DNA from: Chlorops oryzae
Lineage: Eukaryota; Arthropoda; Insecta; Diptera; Chloropidae
Assembly (NCBI GenBank): GCA_020466095.1
Contig: CM035807.1
Location: 76,959,367-77,023,366 of the forward strand
Length of the DNA: 64,000 nt
Reading direction: 5' to 3'
Shown: positions 25,450-37,735 of the stretch, in pieces
Layout: the number at the start of each line of letters is the position of its first letter
Numbering within the stretch: position 1 is the stretch's first letter
Made by a program: the position numbers and the translations under genes
Notes under the pieces: model-generated
The model's database searches: none
Told to the model about the DNA's origin: nothing
The model's input: the letters and a program-made list of their open reading frames with translations, nothing else

Positions 25450-27004
25450 TATGCATTCTCAAAAATTGAAGAATAATTTTGACTAGCTTAGGATCATGAG
25501 TCATGAGTCATGATTCATGACGTATACGTAACCATACCATATGTCCGATTTTTCGCTGGACAGTTCGTTTTTTCTAAGCCGATACAGCGGTCATGCGAAC
25601 ATATTTTAAATCATGATTTGTCATGCGATTGTACTTTTTTTAGAAATATTCCCACAGCCCATCATTTTTGAATTCAAATTTTTCAAGATCCGACAAACGA
25701 CGAGTACCATTGTGAGGGGTAGGTTCTCTACATCCACACCCTTCGTCTCCCCTATAATCCGAAACATTGCCGGCAATAGTTGCCCTAATGTAAAAGGGCA
25801 CATTGACAAGTTTGATTTAAATTGGCTTGTTGTGACGCTGAAGATTTTGGTGAAGAATAATTGTTTTTTATTCACTTAAAATCTGGTGATTTGCACTCTC
25901 AAAACTTAAATGGTTAGTTGTATTTGGAAATTTCACAATTGTTAGTTCTGAGACCGAAAAATTCAATTTGTTTGAACTGAAATAATGGATTTTTGTGTAA
26001 ATATATACTTAAAAGTTTGTCCGTTTTTTGTACATTTTTTTAAATTTAGCGTACAGCAAAATAAAGTTGTTTTTAACATTTGCCTGTTTTTTTTTTTTTT
26101 GCAGAAGCGAGATGGTAACTGTACGTATACGGTTTATTTTAAAATTAGGATTTATTAAGTACATTGTACTTCATAAATATTTAATTCGCGTTTTCAAAAA
26201 ATTACAATTTAAAGTCCTTGGTATCTTTTTGATGAGCTATTTTGTGGTCCCTATACTGGTCCCTATATGGTTGCAACAAATATATCGATATGTATGTATA
26301 TGTAAGAAATGCTGCAACACTTCTGTCAAATTTTGAAAAAACCAAAGTAAATAAACAGGCAATGCCACACGCAAACGAAAAATTCCCTACAAACTAAAAA
26401 AAATCCCCACAATTCTTTACGTTTTTCCCTACCACAAATATCGTTATATATTTGTTTTAATAATATGCCTCTTGCATACAAAATTGTATGAGTAGCCATT
26501 AATATGGTAGGCTAATATTTTTGAGAATCTTTCATGGTAGTCTGGAACTCCGAATCGTACTAAAGTCATATGAAATTTTTTTTTTTTTTTTCAAAAATGT
26601 TTCTTTTAAAAATTAAGTTTGTTTGTTGTGGTTCAAGTAAAAATGATTTCATTAAAAATATGAATAGGCATTATCTTGTAGCGGTAAATAAAACGGTTTT
26701 CAATTTATTCAAAAAAGCCTATACAAATACTATTTCAATTTTCAAATTTGTACACTATCGACACTTAAAGATAGCTTCGACCGAACTTTTTCACATAAAC
26801 ACAGGTTGGCATAGTTTTTATTTTGTCTTTTTAATTTTATGACAACCAAATTTATACAAAATTCATTAAATATTTTGGAATACATCACAAATTCCGTACA
26901 TTTGCCGATTTTAAGAAATCTGTACTTTTGTGCCTACAAGTCATTTTTTGTTTAAAAAATCCCTAAAAATGTTTAAGGAAATTTCCCTACAATTGGCAGC
27001 CTTA
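25450..27004 (+). other. Intron, no gene seen
   Basis: AT-rich sequence. Small Phe/Lys-rich ORFs (for example 26028-26336 and 26570-26842) have no domain and match the base composition. A tandem gagtcatgagtcatgattca motif lies near 25498-25520. Confidence 0.45.
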
Positions 27005-27400
27005 AGCCTGAAATCCACTATAGAGTTTTTTACGTAGAGAAATGTGTGTAGAGTGTAGAGAATGTACCTTTGTTGTATACACTGAAGACCGTCTCTACAA
27101 TTCTGCAGCTCCACATAGAGCTGCCGTCGACATATTTAGAGTAGAGCTCTTCCATGTGCTCCATGGCTATTTTAACCGCAAAAGAATGTTTTCTCTACAA
27201 CTCTACATTAGAGAAAATTACTTTGGCAGTGTATGTAGTCGTGGAGCACATACTACAGCTCTACTCGAAATATGTCGACGGCAGCCTTACGTAGAGCTTT
27301 AGAATTGCAGAGACGGTCTTCAGTGTATACAACAAAGGTACATTCTCTACACTCTACACACATTTCTCTACGTAAAAAACTCTATAGTGGATTTCAGGCT
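27005..27400. mobile_element. MITE with about 100-bp near-perfect inverted arms, TTA target duplication
   Basis: The left arm starts AGCCTGAAATCCACTATAGA and extends for about 100 bp to gtctctacaattct. The right arm is its almost exact reverse complement, ending at 27400. More distant inverted similarity continues towards the centre (tgccgtcgacatattt and aaatatgtcgacggca). TTA flanks both ends (27002-27004, 27401-27403), consistent with a PIF/Harbinger-type 3-bp target. It is non-coding. As intronic RNA it would fold into a long double-stranded hairpin. Confidence 0.8.
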
Positions 27401-27912
27401 TTAAAAACAGATGAGTGGCTGTCAAACCAAATCCTCTCAATTGCGATATTGTCGTGTGAACGCTTGGATTTCGATATGGATTTCACGAAATCCAAGTGCC
27501 GAAATCCCGGGATTTCGATGCTCGTCTGAATGGCATATTAGGGCTATCATCTACGGGAGATGGAAGTATTTTTGATGTAAACATATCGAGCCCTAACCGC
27601 CAAATTGACGTAAGTGACAAAAAACAAATTTTACAGGAGAGCGTTTTTTCGGAACTTGTTTGCATTGACTGGCAAATAAATTATAAAACTTATAGTGCAA
27701 TATCTCCGTTAATATTGAGCATATCGTCGTAATATTTTACTAGGTGATGAGTTTCAGGCTGAAGAACATATTTTCATCAAAAAGTCAATTTCGGAAAAAA
27801 TGTCACTTGCGTCAATTTGGCGGTTATGGCTCGATAATAACGGCGTTTCCGCGCTATAGTAGGCCTCATTTGCATTACCTTGTAAATGAAAGGCAAGAGT
27901 TTTTTGAGACTT

Positions 27913-28409
27913 ATATGGTTTTCAGACTATTGAATTTTACTGAATTTAGTACCTAAAGTAGCATCTAGTAGTGAGTTTAGTCTGAATTTAGGGTATTTTA
28001 ATTTAGAAATAAATTCATTTGTTGCTGCAACCCATAAGATTTGCTACTTTTTTCACAACAATGTAATCAACTGTTTGCTTCTTTTTTTGTCAAATTTTTA
28101 AAGGTGGGAATGGAGGGAAATATACGATTTTTTTTACAACTGAACTTCATTTGAAATTTGCGTTAGTCGTAATAACAAAAAAAAAATTTTATATTTTATC
28201 TCCCAATCAATGTGGCGCGCGGATTCGAACCTGAACCTTTTGGGTTAATAGGCGTACGCCATATCCTTTCGGTCAATCACAGCAATCTCATTAAGATCGA
28301 ACAGGCGCGTGAACTAGTAAATTCAGAATTTACAGTCTGAAAGGGTGTTTTCGAAATGCTACTTTAGGAGCTAAATTCAGATTTTAAACAGATAGTCTGA
28401 AAACCATAT
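27913..28409. mobile_element. Inverted-repeat element enclosing a tRNA-like sequence
   Basis: The left arm ATATGGTTTTCAGACTAT and onwards for about 52 bp, to cctaaagtagcat, is matched in inverted orientation by atgctactttagg...agtctgaaaaccatat at about 28357-28409, with small gaps. The element is about 497 bp. Its interior contains a perfect tRNA B box on the minus strand. Confidence 0.6.
28212..28284 (-). ncRNA. tRNA-like sequence (pseudo-tRNA or SINE-type head)
   Basis: Read on the minus strand from 28284, it contains a B box GGTTCGAATCC and an upstream A-box-like gattgaccgaaaggatatgg at roughly tRNA spacing. A possible anticodon loop is tattaac. The acceptor stem does not pair well, so it is not a convincing functional tRNA. 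It sits inside the inverted-repeat element at 27913-28409. Confidence 0.35.
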
Positions 28410-29505
28410 TAGGCCCGATTTCATGAAGCTATAGGTTTTGCTTTAAATAATAAATAAAAAAAAATTTGGGAGAATACGTCCAACGTCGAGAAAAACGCGT
28501 TTTCGAAACAAAATAACTTCCATAAAGAGTAAAGAGAGCTACCACCCCACTGGTATATTTAATTTCTAGCTTAGAAATTATCAGAAGAGATCTCTCAATC
28601 ACAAACTTCTGTTCTGTGGGGCTTGTAATGGTTTTCGAGAACAATTTTACTTTCAAGAAGTAGATCGTTTCCAAAGCAATTAAGAATGTTGCGACGATTT
28701 CAGCATTCTATCGAGCAAAATGTTGCAAGAATTCGGTTCCTTGCACAAAATAACCTATTTAAACGAGACATTTGACTTGGGCGCCATTTACTTTTTTACT
28801 TCATTCGATTGTGTTTTGGTGTGGTTTTCTCTCAAGCTGTCAACTTAATTGCGCCTCTAAGAAAATCGCGTCTAGAGATAGACGAGAGACGTATTTCTTT
28901 CTTTTCCCGAAGTCAATCAATGATATGTAAAAAACTATTTTTAGAGCGTAAATTCGCACTTTTTTGTTACGTTTGTCGTCTTTCTTTCGATTAAGTTAAT
29001 CGATCGCCGCTAAGAATCCAATTTAGCTCAAAAGTACAGTTTTCACTTCATTCACGTTTTGGCATTAACGTGAGGACGTTGCAATTACACATTGAAGCTT
29101 TCTTCAATTTTTGTGCAAATAGTTTTTTTTTTCTAATTGTTAATTGTGAGAGAGAAAAAATAGCAATGAAACATTTTTTGTTCTATGTTTTAAGTGTGAA
29201 TTTTCGTAGTAAAAAACATAATTCTAACGTGCTCCCGAAATTCACGTCTTTTTTGTCTAAATGAAACTTTATGTTGCTCGAAGTTTTTGACGCGTTTGGT
29301 GTGATTTAATCTGAAAATCCATCTCAATATCAAATTCCGTAAATTTAAATAATTAAATAAAAAAGTTTTTTTGTCGTTAACGTGTGTTTACATAACTCGG
29401 TGTACTTTTTTTTTTTTTTTTTGGTGTATCTCTGTCACTCGCCCGTTTGCCGGCGAATCATCGAATCGTTTAATATTTTTCTTATTTCATTGCAATGAAA
29501 TATAA
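28410..29505 (+). other. Intron, no gene seen
   Basis: AT-rich sequence with no domain-bearing ORF and no clear mobile-element ends. A poly-T run at about 29408-29425 precedes the low-complexity ORF block. Confidence 0.4.
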
Positions 29506-30132
29506 AATGGCCGATTCGATTGGCGGTGCTGCGGCATACACCAACAGCAGCAAAGGCGATTTATGCAACTACGGCAACAGAACAGCAACAACAATAGCAG
29601 CAGCAGCAACGCCGCGACAGCAGCAATATCATCGGCAAATGTTGGCAATGTAAACAGCAGCCAATTACCGTCAGTAATTGAGAATTCATCCAATAATAGG
29701 TGCAACAACGGTGGCAATTGCAATACTGGCAGTAGTTACTGCGACTACAATAACCACTCTACTGACGATTCATCGGCAACAACATCCGGCATACGTTCGG
29801 CTGTTGCTGCCGCAGCACACATAATATCAAGAGCGGAAAGGACGTCAACGCTAGCAACATTGCCATCATCATTTTCATTATTATCAACGAAATCATCATA
29901 CCCAACAGTAGCGGCGCCGGCACCGGCAGCGGGCTCAGTGGTGGAAGCTTCGGCATCGTCATTAGTGCCGTTCACTTCGTCAGCATTGTTTACAAATGTA
30001 CAAACGGCTCCGAAGCTCAAACGACAGAGAACGGCGGCAACTCGAATTCGTTTGTCAACGCTCAACAAAAGCTATCCATCGATAAGCCCGACGTATTGGA
30101 TGCCATCAACAATTCCAACACCATACCAGGTG
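29506..30132 (+). CDS. Candidate internal coding exon, Asn/Ser/Ala-rich, frame uncertain
   Basis: An unusually GC-rich, CAG/AAC-rich block. Three partly overlapping + frames look coding in turn. One starts at ATG 29506 in good context (aaaATGGCCG, MADSIGGAAAYTNSSKGD) but stops at about 29654. The second is open from ATG 29563 through the block (194 codons to a TAA just past the donor), rich in Asn, Ser and Ala. The third, open from about 29765 to 30137, reads NGGNSNSFVNAQQKLSIDKP near its end. A possible donor follows (gccag/GTAATA at 30133). The second frame would leave phase 1 there, matching the 50862 exon and giving a Bruno isoform without RRM1. The third would leave phase 2 and would not. 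This could be an alternative first exon, a nested gene or an old exon with frameshifts; indels in the assembly could explain the frame changes. Confidence 0.35.
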
Positions 30133-30985
30133 CCAGGTAATATGTAACATTGTGTACCTCCAACGTTGGCAGCTTTCCGCTGCTCGTCCATTACGATTTC
30201 ATTGAGTAGCCAGCCGCCGCCTCGTAGTCAGCTTCCTCGTTCGGTCGGTTCGTTCGTTCGTTCGTTCGTTCGTTCGTTGTTGTTTTCTTCTTTTGGCCTC
30301 CCATTTCTATCGGCGTTTACGTCTGTCCCTTGTCACTGTCAACTTCAACTTCAACATCACCCTCACCGTCAACGTCAACGTCGCCGCCATCACCGCCACC
30401 GACACCATCATCGTCGACGTGATCTACCGTAGTCTATTGTGGCGTTAAATTTGTCTCGTTTAATGGGCAATGATTGCATTTTTCGCTCTTCGCTGACTCT
30501 TTACTTTGTTTCGCCGTTGATGAGCAACTCCGGCGTGTGATGCATCTGAAGCACTCATTGATGTTGACGTGCCTCGGTAAATGAAAATGCCAAAATGTCG
30601 TTTTATTGTAAAGCCACAAAAAAAAAAAGAGACAAGAACCACCGAGACGCATGATAGCATGGCGACTCTGATATTATAGCTCTTCTCTCAAAACTTCCAT
30701 TCATTAAGAACGCACGGATTGAACTTTTGATTATTTAGTTCTTTGAAGTTTTTTTTCTTCTGTTTGAGTTCTAATTGATGAGCCAATTTTTGAGAAACAA
30801 TCTGTGATTCAAGTGGCTTTTATGGAATGTAATTTAGGTTTCAAAAATTGTTGCTCTTCTCCGATTGGGACGATGATCGAATTCACTTCGATTTTACGCT
30901 GCTGTTGTCAATCCAATCAGTCCAAATTTTTTCCTCCTTCTGTATCTGTATTACTGATGGTCGAAATGGAATGATTCCCAGGAAC
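30133..30985 (+). other. Intron, no gene seen; (GTTC)n microsatellite
   Basis: A (GTTC)n run lies at about 30242-30280, followed by caacgtcaacgtcgccgcca-type simple sequence to about 30420. ORFs here are repeat-derived. Confidence 0.5.
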
Positions 30986-31210
30986 TAGAGATGGGCGCGT
31001 GTCGTGTTTTTTGTCGTGACACGGAACACACACGGCTTTAAAACGGCTTGTTCGTGTAACAGAATCCGATTTTTCGTGTTTCGTGTCGAGACGTTCCTCT
31101 ATATGGATCGAACGAAACCGCATAAAATCAGATTCCGTTACACAAACACGCCGTTTTAAGGCCATGAGTGTTCGGGTCACGACAAAAAACACGACACGCG
31201 TCCATCTCTA
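30986..31210. mobile_element. Short non-autonomous element, hAT-like ends
   Basis: The left end TAGAGATGGGCGCGTGTCGT and the right end (acgacacgcgtccatctcta) are inverted repeats that continue inward with interruptions. The 8 bp outside each end are ccaggaac and caagaaac, a 6/8 match that would fit an aged hAT-type 8-bp target duplication. The element is 225 bp with no ORF of its own. Confidence 0.6.
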
Positions 31211-32749
31211 CAAGAAACTATATTCCAAATTCCTTTCTTGCAGTCCCAACTTTCCTCTTTTTCGTTTTGGAGCAGTTCAATCAAATTTGGAAAGTAATCA
31301 TCGAATATAAACGGTTTGGAATTTTTGGAATTTTCCTCGTGTTTTAATCACACGTTCTTCTCACGTCAGTTATGGACAAACGAACTACTGCCGCGTAAAC
31401 GTGTGAATGTAGGTATGTGCTGAAGCATCCATTCAATGCTTTCCGAAATATGTCGATGCCACAGGACTTTAATGTTTATTGAGAGCATTTTTACGGTTAT
31501 CGTATTCGTGTTTGGTATGTGAAATGAAAACTGACTGACGGTATGTTGCGATGCTGCTGCTATGCGATACTCACATACAGGCGACGGTACAATGTGTTAC
31601 GTTGCCAAGTGATATGAGATTCATGGACCCTATGAAGTCAGCGCTACCGCCATTGTGACCTAGAGTCACAATACAGTGTTGTAAACTTTGTTGCCATATC
31701 TGCGTATAAAGTTGCTAAAAAAAAAGTTATTCATTTCATATACATATATGCACACACAGACACATACGAATCAATGTACACAAACATCATCGTGATCATC
31801 TCCTCCGCGCTCTGCCTTCATAGGTATGTGAAATACTCTTAAGTGGGTGTTAAAATTCACACTTTCGAGCAACGTTGCCGGTGCCCTAGTCGTCTCTTTG
31901 GCTGTGAATGCTCATGAGAGTGTGTCTTTCAACAGCAGCACAACTGCGGATGATAAAACAGTGAAACTATTAAAAAACAACACAATGAGTGTAAAATTTT
32001 ACAATATTTAAGTTGAACAAAATCGACCGAACAACAGAACCAACAAGACCAACAGCAAAAACAAAAACACTCAATATTACGAAATTGTTAAGTGGACGTT
32101 GATGGTTGGCATGCCAAGTGAGAGTTGAGTGCCACAATGTTCTCAATGGCTAAAAGGTGCACGAAACCCATTAACCTGCCAGTTAAGTAATTCAGAAATA
32201 TATGGCAATTGATTTTAATATGGCTTAAGCGAAAAAAGTTGCGACCCGTGACTCAACTGCTTTGGAGTGCTTAGAGTTTCAACATTGAAACATTCAGCTA
32301 CCAATCTTTTTAACTTCTGAGAATTATATGCAAAAAGATCTGAAAGCTGAAGCTTGCAAAACGATTCCTACCTACGAACTGAGAAAATAGTTATTTTTTA
32401 ATCATTGCATTGAATAAATTCGAAGACGATCATTTCCAGATTAATGCCAACTGCAAAGCAACGTTGCTAAAATTAAAAAGAAAAAAGGTCCTTTATGGAT
32501 CGGTTACACTCCTCTTGGGTGGCAGTGGCACACGCCGCTAATTTCGATGCTATCCTTTGACAACTTATCGATTGAAAATATTATCGAAAATAAACAACAG
32601 GGGCAATCCGACGGTCTTAGACAAGTTCGAAAGATTGAAAGCGGTCCTGCGGCCTATTGTTAGAACCGAGTATTGTTTTGTTGTCAACACAGGATTCGAA
32701 AAAAGCTTACAACTTTTCAATTGAGATCAGGCGCGAAACATGCAGAAAA
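31211..32749 (+). other. Intron, no gene seen
   Basis: Unique-looking sequence. No domain-bearing ORF, RNA gene or bounded repeat was found. Confidence 0.4.
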
Positions 32750-32890
32750 CAGTGTATTCCCTTTTAAGCGGACACCTACGTGGCCGAAAAATGTGCCCGC
32801 TTAAGAGGGAACTATTTGAGAATCAGGACCACTAGAGCATTCCCAAAAAGTGCCCGCTTAAGAGGAGTGTCCGCAAAGAGAGTACACTGT
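32750..32890. mobile_element. pogo/Tigger-like MITE
   Basis: The ends read ACAGTGTATTCCC... and ...AGAGTACACTGT, each followed inward by cggacac/gtgtccg and by cgcttaagagg-type words. TA follows the right end. A related copy begins at 51239 with ACAGTGTACT and shares gcggacacctacg and agagcattcc. The element is about 141 bp and non-coding. Assignment rests on the ACAGTG-type ends and is tentative. Confidence 0.55.
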
Positions 32891-35800
32891 ATTTCGGAGG
32901 GGATTGTGTGTATATCATCTTGTGTTCGTCAGAGGGGATTTGAGCACCCATTAACCTCCCCTGTGTAGGCTCCTGACTAACATGCCGGAATTTTTCAATA
33001 ACAGGAAATAATTTATGGAAGAAAACTGCAGCTTTAGCGGCGCCCAGCATCAATGTTATTTACATTTTCATATCCGATCATGTCAATCCATCAATTCCCT
33101 GTTTAAATGAAGCTGCCAATAATCGAAATATCGAAAGTTTACCAATCTGTAAAACGAATCGTTTACACGTCATTTGCAGGTTTTTGTTCAATCTTCCATT
33201 TTTTATTCATTTAAAAAAAAAAATGTTTTTTCTTCATTTTCGAATTTTCAGCAACGACCGAAGTAGCATCGCTGCTGCAATGCGTTATAAAATATTTCCA
33301 CATACTTTGCATAATATTCGAACTTTTTCTCATTTTCATCAACGTGATTCGACATGAGAAAGAAAAGGGTTTAAAATAGCAAAACGATAAGGCAGGGAGC
33401 AAAAAAAAACGAAAAGTCAATAAATGAAGAGATAAAAAAGGGAATAAAACAACCATTATATTCATGCGTTTATTCCATGACAGCATTTATTGATATCGAT
33501 GGAAGGACCAAAGAGCAAAACCCCATCAACTTTGGCGACAGTGGAGCATTTTCACTTCCATAACTAACGATAACTGGCAGTTTATGCATATGTATGTTGT
33601 ATGTATATATGTATGTCGAGCACCGAAACAACGAAAACGGGGGAAATAAAAAATAAAGCCAGCCAACGCATTCACATTCTCATCAGCTTTTAATTCGGTT
33701 TCTGTTATGAGAAAAAAAGGTTCAGCAGCCTGAAACAAACGGACGAACCGAGCAGCCGGACAGCCGGACGGACACTCAAACGCACACGCAAACACACACT
33801 GTCACTATCATTTTCCTCCCCCCTGTCAGAGAAGTATTTCATTCAATTTTTGACATCAATTTCATTGTGGCTTATAACCCACATTTCGACATTTGAGCGA
33901 CTGGGTGGGTGGGTGAGAGAATGCCCGAATGGGAGAGATAGTTGGCGTTAGTGGCGTTGTCGCATGCCCTTAAAGTCCGTTCACACAACACAGGTTAATA
34001 AATCGATATGACTTTTGATCGTCGAAATTATCATTGCTTGCGCTCCTTCATGTTTCTACTACAATCTTGTGTGCGTGTGAGTGAGTGTGTGCACCATGCC
34101 TCCATGTTGTTTGCCATCCAGAGAGCCCTCCTTTACATTGAGAGCAATAATAGGAGCAATAACTACTAGCTCTCAACAATATCCAAGAACAAAAGTGTAT
34201 ATTTAAATTTATTTTTTTCATCATAAATTTTCATGTAAAAGCAATAAACTGCATACATACACACATAAACACAGGACGACGAGGGCGGATGTAGCATCCG
34301 AAGAGCGAAGAACGAAGCACGAAGAAGAGATAAAAGAGGGAGACAGACACACAACGCGTTGACCATTTTCTTTTAATAAAAAAATGCTATTTCGGACTAA
34401 CTGAAAACTAAAGGCAATTTTCACGGAACAAAGGCCTATGCGAGATTATTGCTTTCGTTCCATTGAAGGACACTACGACAGAGGTTGTTTGAAAAGTTTT
34501 TTTTTTTCCTTTTTCTCTTTTTTTTCAAATATTCACAACAGGATTTGAATGAAAGCCTCAAAAATTTTATAACAATGCCCAATTTTCTCGAGACAATATC
34601 TTATATTATGCTTCACCTTTTCGAAAAGGGATAAACTAGTAAAACCGATTTAAAGTTTTTTTCCCCGAACAAATGCAGGAGGGCCAATCGCTTTGAAAAG
34701 CTGTATCTTCGTATTCCCTAGCACGATTTCCTAGAAATTTTTACACAATACTCGTGAAATGTTGTACATTCAGGAAAAAATTATTTTAAAAAAGTGACCC
34801 AAAATTTTTTTAAATACCATCCTCCTAAGCCGATGGATGGATATCCTTCGGATGTTTAAATTCTTCGAATAATATGGGTCTATATAAGCAATAAAAAAAA
34901 ATGTTCAATTAAACGGAAAACTCATTTAAAGAATTTTTTTATATCTTTCACTAGCCATAAAAATATGACTTAGGCATGAACGGCTTCTTTCTAAAAGCCG
35001 AGAATTTTTCGAACAGCTCTGTGTGCGAACTATGTACCTTGTTCCCTTGAACATGAATATCTGGCTAAAGTGAAAAATGAAAACGCTTGTCCAAGGACTG
35101 GACATTGCCAACGCAATTCACGCAGTTCTAACTGTGATAATGGGTTTTTCTGTTGGGAACTTTTTCCTCGAATTTCTCTTAGAAATGTTTTTTTTTTATT
35201 GGGTTTTTTATTATGAGCAGGATATGATGACGATGATGCTCAATGTAATAATGATAATATGAAAGCAAAGAAGAAGAGGACAGTAAACTTGCTGTTTGTC
35301 GTAAAAAATAAGAAGGAGAAGAAAAAAAAGAAAATTATTGGAATTTCCCTAACGAAATGATAAAATCGAGTTTCGAAGCATATGAATAGGATAATGGACA
35401 AAAGTTCTTCAAAAGGTTTCATATCGAATGCATGTGTATGCGAGACCAAAACTACAGACAGAGCGGCACAAAATGAAAGAGAAATTTATGCAAATCATAA
35501 CGAAACGATGTCAATTGGATCGCAATGAACGACGGACCCGGGGGAGAAAACTCTCAAACGAGGAAAAGTTTTTTCGGTGATATAATCTGTTCAGTAATTT
35601 AATGTGTGGTTTTGAATAAGAGTATCACTGTGTGTATATGAAAATGGGTCATTTCTGTATTCGTTTATGGTTAAAATATTGTATAATACGTATACAGCAT
35701 AACGTGAAGGCAATCGATAGTACGCATAAATGGTTTGCGATTGAGTGAGATTGGGGGTGACCCCAGACATGTGCGTCCTTTTTTTTTTTGTCGTTGGTGA

Positions 35801-36482
35801 ATTTCGATGAGCAGCAGATGAAAGAAAGCATTTGGGCTTGTCACGACTTTGTTTGAATTGTCAGAAATCTATGCTATGAATGATACATATTTCCCATTGT
35901 ATTATGATTTATTGCAAATTTTCTTTTCATTTTCGTTTTCAATGTCATTTTCGGTTTGGTTTCCGCATTAGTTTTTCATGTTGATTTGACGCAATGAATT
36001 TAAATGATTGTCCTTGCATGGAGCTTCTGTGAATCGAAATGAGTTGCGGAAGACAGACTTGAAAGTTTCTTCTGCGGGCAATTGGATTTAATTACGTGCC
36101 AGGAGCCGGGCATTCGATTCAAGGAACTTTTATTCCAGTCACGTTTTGATACCCGTAAACTTAGTTCAATAAAATTTTCATTTCATTCAGTTGTTTTTTT
36201 TTTTCTTTAAATTATCCTTTGAAATTTGTCAACTTTCATGATGGGGGAGTATAACAAATTTCTTTTCCTTAAAAATACGAAGTATTTTTTATTTTAATTG
36301 TTCCCGAAACAGTCGTTTACCGGTATTTCTCGATCATATAGAAAGGTCCGAAATAATTTATTTTTATGTGCATGTGCAGTGAAATCCCTCATGAATGGGC
36401 CTTCCATTTGTACAAAACCATATTCTATAGTGTATTCACTCATTAGGGACACCACTGTATTAGATTCAGTGCACAAACCTTG
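32891..36482 (+). other. Intron, no gene seen
   Basis: AT-rich sequence with homopolymer runs and CA/GT-rich patches (33780-33800, 34070-34090). Minus-strand ORFs at 33211-33795 and 34166-34424 show no domain. No bounded repeat was identified. Confidence 0.4.
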
Positions 36483-37051
36483 CACAGTGTTTCGAATCCA
36501 TATGTTTTTTTGCCAAAAATAGGAGCTGCCCTAGAGCAATGAAATTTGGCATGGACTTTCAGAAGTTTTGAAAAAAATCGTAGAAATCGAATCACCCCAA
36601 ATTTCAAATTTACGACCACCTGACTCGAAATTCAGAAGAGAATTAATGTTGTGCTACAAAGTTGAAAAAAAGTAGCAAATATGCTGTCACGCCCACTCAA
36701 AGTTAGGAAATAAATCGTATGAAAACGTTTAAAACATTTATGAATGTTGAATTATTTTAAAAATTTAAAAAGTGTGTAATTAAAAAACAAAAATCTTTAA
36801 AAAACCATCCCAGCCTTGCCAAAAAAAAAAAAAAAAAAATTTTAGTGCTCAGACAATGAGAGTCGTAGTCTTCGACTCGGCTTAAGAGCTATATTTGAAT
36901 TTTTCAGGTGTAACATCCACAAAAAATTGTTTCTAGCTCTAATATTTTGGGTTTCTTCTAGTTAAGTAATTCCCTTTCCAGTGATAGCAAAATTTTAAAT
37001 ATTTCGTGACCATGAAAATTTTGATTTTTGTCTACTATACGAACCACTGTG
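36483..37051. mobile_element. Transib-like element, short copy
   Basis: The element is 569 bp. Left end: CACAGTG, 23-bp spacer (36490-36512), then CCAAAAATA. Right end inward: CACAGTG, 13-bp spacer, then ACAAAAATC, close to the RSS nonamer consensus. Spacers begin TTTCG and GTTCG at the two ends. The flanking 5-mers differ (ccttg and cgtcg, 3 of 5 match), so the target duplication has decayed or the ends come from different insertions. No transposase is present. Confidence 0.65.
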
Positions 37052-37521
37052 CGTCGTTTGAAATGAATTTTCAATTTCATTCGATATATCCCAGCGGCCA
37101 ACAGTGCCTGCCAATAACTTACAAATTATACGAGATTGCAGGCCAACTGCCCACCAATAGCATTCTTTATGTGGTGGTGGTAGGCGTTCACTTTACAAAA
37201 CGGCCACGCTCGAACAAAAGTATACTAGGATGGTATATGAGGTCGTATGAATTGCCGCCTACGGCCTACGAAATGGGTCACGGTTCATTACTTCTGTAGG
37301 CAGCATTTTAGCCGCAGGGATGGATACTACATACATACACAACTCACATTTTAATTATTTAGTTTTCTCATGCCCAATTCCACTAATTACTCCAGTCTTT
37401 CAACATTTTCTAGCGCAGTGCATACTGTTATTGTTGTTGCTGCCTGTTTTTCGCACACCATAACTCATATAACTTTCAATCTACATAATGCAATGTTCCG
37501 ATGTAAGTACTAGGTATGTAG
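37052..37521 (+). other. Intron, no gene seen
   Basis: A 97-codon ORF (37006-37299) overlaps the end of the Transib-like copy but has no recognisable domain. Nothing else was found. Confidence 0.35.
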
Positions 37522-37735
37522 ATTAGGGTGGGTTGATTTTTTTTTCGAAAAAGCGTATAGCAGAAACGTAAACTAGATGAAACCCAAAAGCAAGGTTGAT
37601 TTGAGCGAATAGGAAACTCAATTTAGACAGACCCTAGGTTTGCAGACAAAATTTTCTTCGAATTTCATCTAGTTTACGTTTCTGCTATACGCTTGTGTCC
37701 GATTTTTCGCTCCATACAAATCGACCCACCCTAAT
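37522..37735. mobile_element. MITE with ATTAGGGTGGGT ends
   Basis: The left end ATTAGGGTGGGTTGATTT is matched by the reverse complement of the right end (aaatcgacccaccctaat) with one mismatch. Inner arms aagcgtatagcagaaacgta and tacgtttctgctatacgctt (about 37549 and 37674) continue the inverted repeat. The element is 214 bp and non-coding. Confidence 0.7.

Noticed and set aside
29487..30068. Minus-strand ORFs opposite the Asn/Ser-rich block
   Set aside because: Antisense shadows of trinucleotide-rich sequence.
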